64,000 nucleotides of DNA, taken from contig JAJYXQ010000007.1 in the NCBI GenBank assembly GCA_021796385.1, positions 1-64,000 of the forward strand. The letters run 5' to 3'. The position numbers were made by a program, and so were the translations under genes. Positions 61,965 to 64,000 of the stretch are shown in pieces; within the stretch, counting starts at the first letter, position 1; every line of letters begins with the position of its first letter. The stretch is from Thermoplasmata archaeon (GTDB lineage Archaea; Thermoplasmatota; Thermoplasmata; Lutacidiplasmatales; UBA184). The notes beneath the pieces were generated by a model. That model saw nothing but the letters and a program-made list of their open reading frames with translations, had not been told where the DNA came from and did no database searches.

Positions 61965-63293
61965 TCAGGGGGAGGAGGGTATCCTGGGCCGCCCAGAAGG
62001 CTCCGCTCCCGAGGGCTTCTCCCGCGGTTTCGTTGGTGTGAACTGTTCGGCCTCGGTGGAACCTTCCAGGGCGAGCGTGCTGGTGAGCCCTCCGGAGAGG
62101 ACCTGGGCGACATCATCAAAATAGCCGGTCCCGACGAACGATTGGTGCTTTACGGCGGAATAGCCTTCCCGTTCCGCTTGGAACTCCGTCTCCTGGAGTT
62201 CCGTGTAGGCCGTCATACCGCTCTGGGCATATCCCTTGGCCAACTGGAACATTGTGAGGTTCACCGCGTGGAAGCCGGCCAGCGTGACGAACTGGAAGCG
62301 ATATCCCATCTCCGCGATGGACGATTGGAAGCTCGCGATCTCTTCCCGGGAGAGCTTCTTGCGCCAATTGAACGAGGGGGAGCAATTGTAGGCGAGGAGC
62401 TTCCCGGGATATTTCGCATGGACCTCCCGGGCAAAGCGCTCGGCCTCGTCGATGTCGGGAGAGGAGGTCTCGAACCACAGGAGGTCCGCGTACGGCGCGT
62501 AGGCGATCCCCCGGGCGATGACCATGTCGAGCCCCCCCGTGACCTCGTAGTACCCCTCGGGCGTCCGGTTCCCGGTCATGAACGGCCGGTCCCGCGGGTC
62601 GATGTCGCTCGTCAGGAGCTTTGCCGAGAGGGCATCCGTCCGGGCAATGAGCACCGTGGGCACGCCCAGGACGTCGGCGGCGAGACGGGCGGCCCAGAGC
62701 TTCTGGTTGAACTCCCGGACCGGGACCAGGACCTTCCCCCCCATGTGTCCGCACTTCTTCGCAGAGGCCAGCTGGTCTTCTATATGGATCGCCGCCGTCC
62801 CGGCCTCGATGAGGGCCTTCGTGAGCTCGAAGGCGTTCAGGACGCCTCCAAAACCAGCCTCGGCGTCCGCAACGATCGGGGCGTACCAGTAGACGTCATC
62901 CTTTCCCCGGGCGTGCTGTTTCTCGTCCTCCCGGCGGAAGGCATTGTTGATCCGTCGTACAAGGGCCGGCATCGAGTCCGCCGGATAGAGGCTCTGATCG
63001 GGATACGTCTGCGCGGCGCCGTTCGCGTCCGCAGCCACTTGCCAGCCGCTAGCGTAGATGGCCTGGAGGCCCGCCGCCACCATCTGGACCGCCTGGGTTC
63101 CGGTCATGGCCCCGAGCGTTGGAACGTAAGGTTCGGAGTGGAGCAGGCGCCAGAAGCGTTGGGAACCCCGGGTCGCAAGCGTGTACTCGATCGGGACCGA
63201 TCCGCGCAAGCGTTCCACATCCTCCCCCCGGTACGGCCGTTGTATTCCCTTCCACCGCTCGTTCTCTTTCCAGTCCCTCCCCACACTCTCCAT
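61965..63293 (-). CDS. aceA: Isocitrate lyase
   Basis: About 442 residues. The catalytic loop [42 protein letters not shown] and CSPSFNW match isocitrate lyase rather than methylisocitrate lyase. It splits isocitrate to glyoxylate and succinate, the first glyoxylate-shunt step. It is tightly coupled to the upstream malate synthase: the AceB TGA lies in GTGATAGGAATG. I choose ATG 63293, placed behind AGGTGA; GTG 63302 is the track start. The full shunt would allow growth on acetyl-CoA from aromatic or fatty-acid breakdown. Confidence 0.94.
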   Translation of the reverse strand: MESVGRDWKENERWKGIQRPYRGEDVERLRGSVPIEYTLATRGSQRFWRLLHSEPYVPTLGAMTGTQAVQMVAAGLQAIYASGWQVAADANGAAQTYPDQSLYPADSMPALVRRINNAFRREDEKQHARGKDDVYWYAPIVADAEAGFGGVLNAFELTKALIEAGTAAIHIEDQLASAKKCGHMGGKVLVPVREFNQKLWAARLAADVLGVPTVLIARTDALSAKLLTSDIDPRDRPFMTGNRTPEGYYEVTGGLDMVIARGIAYAPYADLLWFETSSPDIDEAERFAREVHAKYPGKLLAYNCSPSFNWRKKLSREEIASFQSSIAEMGYRFQFVTLAGFHAVNLTMFQLAKGYAQSGMTAYTELQETEFQAEREGYSAVKHQSFVGTGYFDDVAQVLSGGLTSTLALEGSTEAEQFTPTKPREKPSGAEPSGRPRIPSSP

Positions 63294-63298
63294 TCCTA

Positions 63299-64000
63299 TC
63301 ACCTAATGTAAGATCCCGGTTCCTCCAGTTCTGGATACGCTAGCAGCGTGAGGAATTCATCGAGTTCGTCCCGGGCAACGCTCTCTAGCAGAATCCTGGA
63401 AGCTGCTTCTACCACCGGCGCCTCGCCGGCGTGATCGGCCTCGCTGAGGTACCGGGACACCTCCTCGAGCAGGACCTCCCCGATCAAGCCCAGGTCGACC
63501 GGGGGGCCCTCCCGCACCCGGGCACCGTGGTGTACCCACTGCCAGAGCTGGGTCCGGGCGATCTCCGCCGTCGCGGCATCCTCCATGAGGTTCTCTATCG
63601 GGACGCAACCGTTGCCACCCAACCATGAGGCCGTGTATCGGAGGGCGGCCTTAGCGTTCCGGTGGACCCCTGCGAGCGTGATGTCCCCGGGAGGAATCGC
63701 CAACAGTTCGGCCGGTGTGATGTTCTCGGGAGGCAAGGCGGTCCCGATCCGGTTCGCATCGGGCATATGCTCGTTGAACACCGAAAGCGCCACGGGCACG
63801 AGGCCGGGATGTGCCACCCACGTGCCATCATGGCCGTTCCGGACCTCCCGTTCCTTGTCCGCACGGACCTTGGCCAGGGCGTCCTCGTTCGCTGCGGCGT
63901 TCCCCTTGATCGGTATCTGCGCGGCCATGCCACCGATCGCATGGGCGCCCCTCCGGTGGCAGACCTGCACCAGCCGGCGTGAATAGGCGGTCAGAAAGGC
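63299..64000 (-). CDS. aceB: Malate synthase, C-terminal part (cut by right edge)
   Basis: 234 codons lie inside the window; translation stays open to base 64000. The sequence [45 protein letters not shown] and [27 protein letters not shown] is the AceB-type (isoform A) malate synthase. It contains the catalytic Asp region of the C-terminal plug (MEDAATAEI). It condenses glyoxylate with acetyl-CoA to malate. Its stop overlaps the start region of aceA, forming an aceB-aceA operon in that order. The Met in the track at 63970 is an internal GTG and not the true start. Confidence 0.93.
   Translation of the reverse strand, partial: AFLTAYSRRLVQVCHRRGAHAIGGMAAQIPIKGNAAANEDALAKVRADKEREVRNGHDGTWVAHPGLVPVALSVFNEHMPDANRIGTALPPENITPAELLAIPPGDITLAGVHRNAKAALRYTASWLGGNGCVPIENLMEDAATAEIARTQLWQWVHHGARVREGPPVDLGLIGEVLLEEVSRYLSEADHAGEAPVVEAASRILLESVARDELDEFLTLLAYPELEEPGSYIR

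Noticed and set aside
61845-63311. 488-aa plus-strand ORF
   Set aside because: Antisense shadow of isocitrate lyase, which has all catalytic motifs on the other strand.

Overview
The window reads as a piece of an archaeal chromosome, most likely from an uncultivated Thermoplasmatota-like euryarchaeote; the exact lineage cannot be fixed from sequence reading alone. Archaeal hallmarks are a proteasome alpha subunit next to SBDS/SDO1, an archaeal Nop5, archaeal-type triosephosphate isomerase, a topoisomerase I with four zinc fingers, an HTH_10 (bacterio-opsin activator type) regulator, a DUF835 domain, tRNA genes without encoded CCA, and many genes whose TATA-like box sits about 25 nt before the start codon (leaderless transcripts). 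The DNA is GC-rich, which fills the ORF track with long antisense shadows. No rRNA, CRISPR array, insertion sequence or prophage was seen.

Left part (1-6.4 kb): a secreted GH25 muramidase cut by the window edge, an MFS transporter, a small unknown protein with tpiA, tRNA-Pro(CGG), and a P3A-type proton ATPase.

Core (6.5-21.2 kb): two neighbouring anaerobic aromatic-degradation clusters. Cluster one runs oah-had-dch (+), a glycosyltransferase, then bcrB-bcrD-bcrA-bcrC (-): the ATP-dependent class I benzoyl-CoA reductase and the next three beta-oxidation-like steps as far as ring cleavage. Across an AT-rich intergenic region lies cluster two (+), mocA-like/xdhC/hcrC/hcrA/hcrB: a molybdenum 4-hydroxybenzoyl-CoA reductase, including the extra four-cysteine [4Fe-4S] insert of the FAD subunit, with its cofactor-maturation genes. 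A convergent HTH_10 regulator follows. Together they would turn 4-hydroxybenzoyl-CoA into benzoyl-CoA, dearomatise it and open the ring. At the far right, the glyoxylate-shunt pair aceB-aceA could assimilate the acetyl-CoA formed. No aromatic CoA-ligase, ferredoxin or 2-oxoacid:ferredoxin oxidoreductase is in the window.

Middle (21.4-45.4 kb): a secreted SH3-amidase protein, a VapBC pair whose antitoxin carries an in-frame TAG, tRNA-Lys(CTT), a membrane phosphoesterase, a GT2 glycosyltransferase overlapping topA, tRNA-Phe(GAA), two large Ig-like/beta-propeller surface proteins with a DNA glycosylase between them, folC, and a minus-strand block psmA-sdo1-ahcY-gcvH-unknown-dedA.

Right part (45.5-64 kb): a 1024-residue ATPase with DUF835 between Walker A and Walker B, two translationally coupled kelch/PKD surface proteins (2113 and 820 residues), nop5-SDR, a HAD hydrolase, a cis-prenyltransferase, tRNA-Leu(CAG), a GNAT acetyltransferase, isocitrate lyase, and a malate synthase cut by the right edge.
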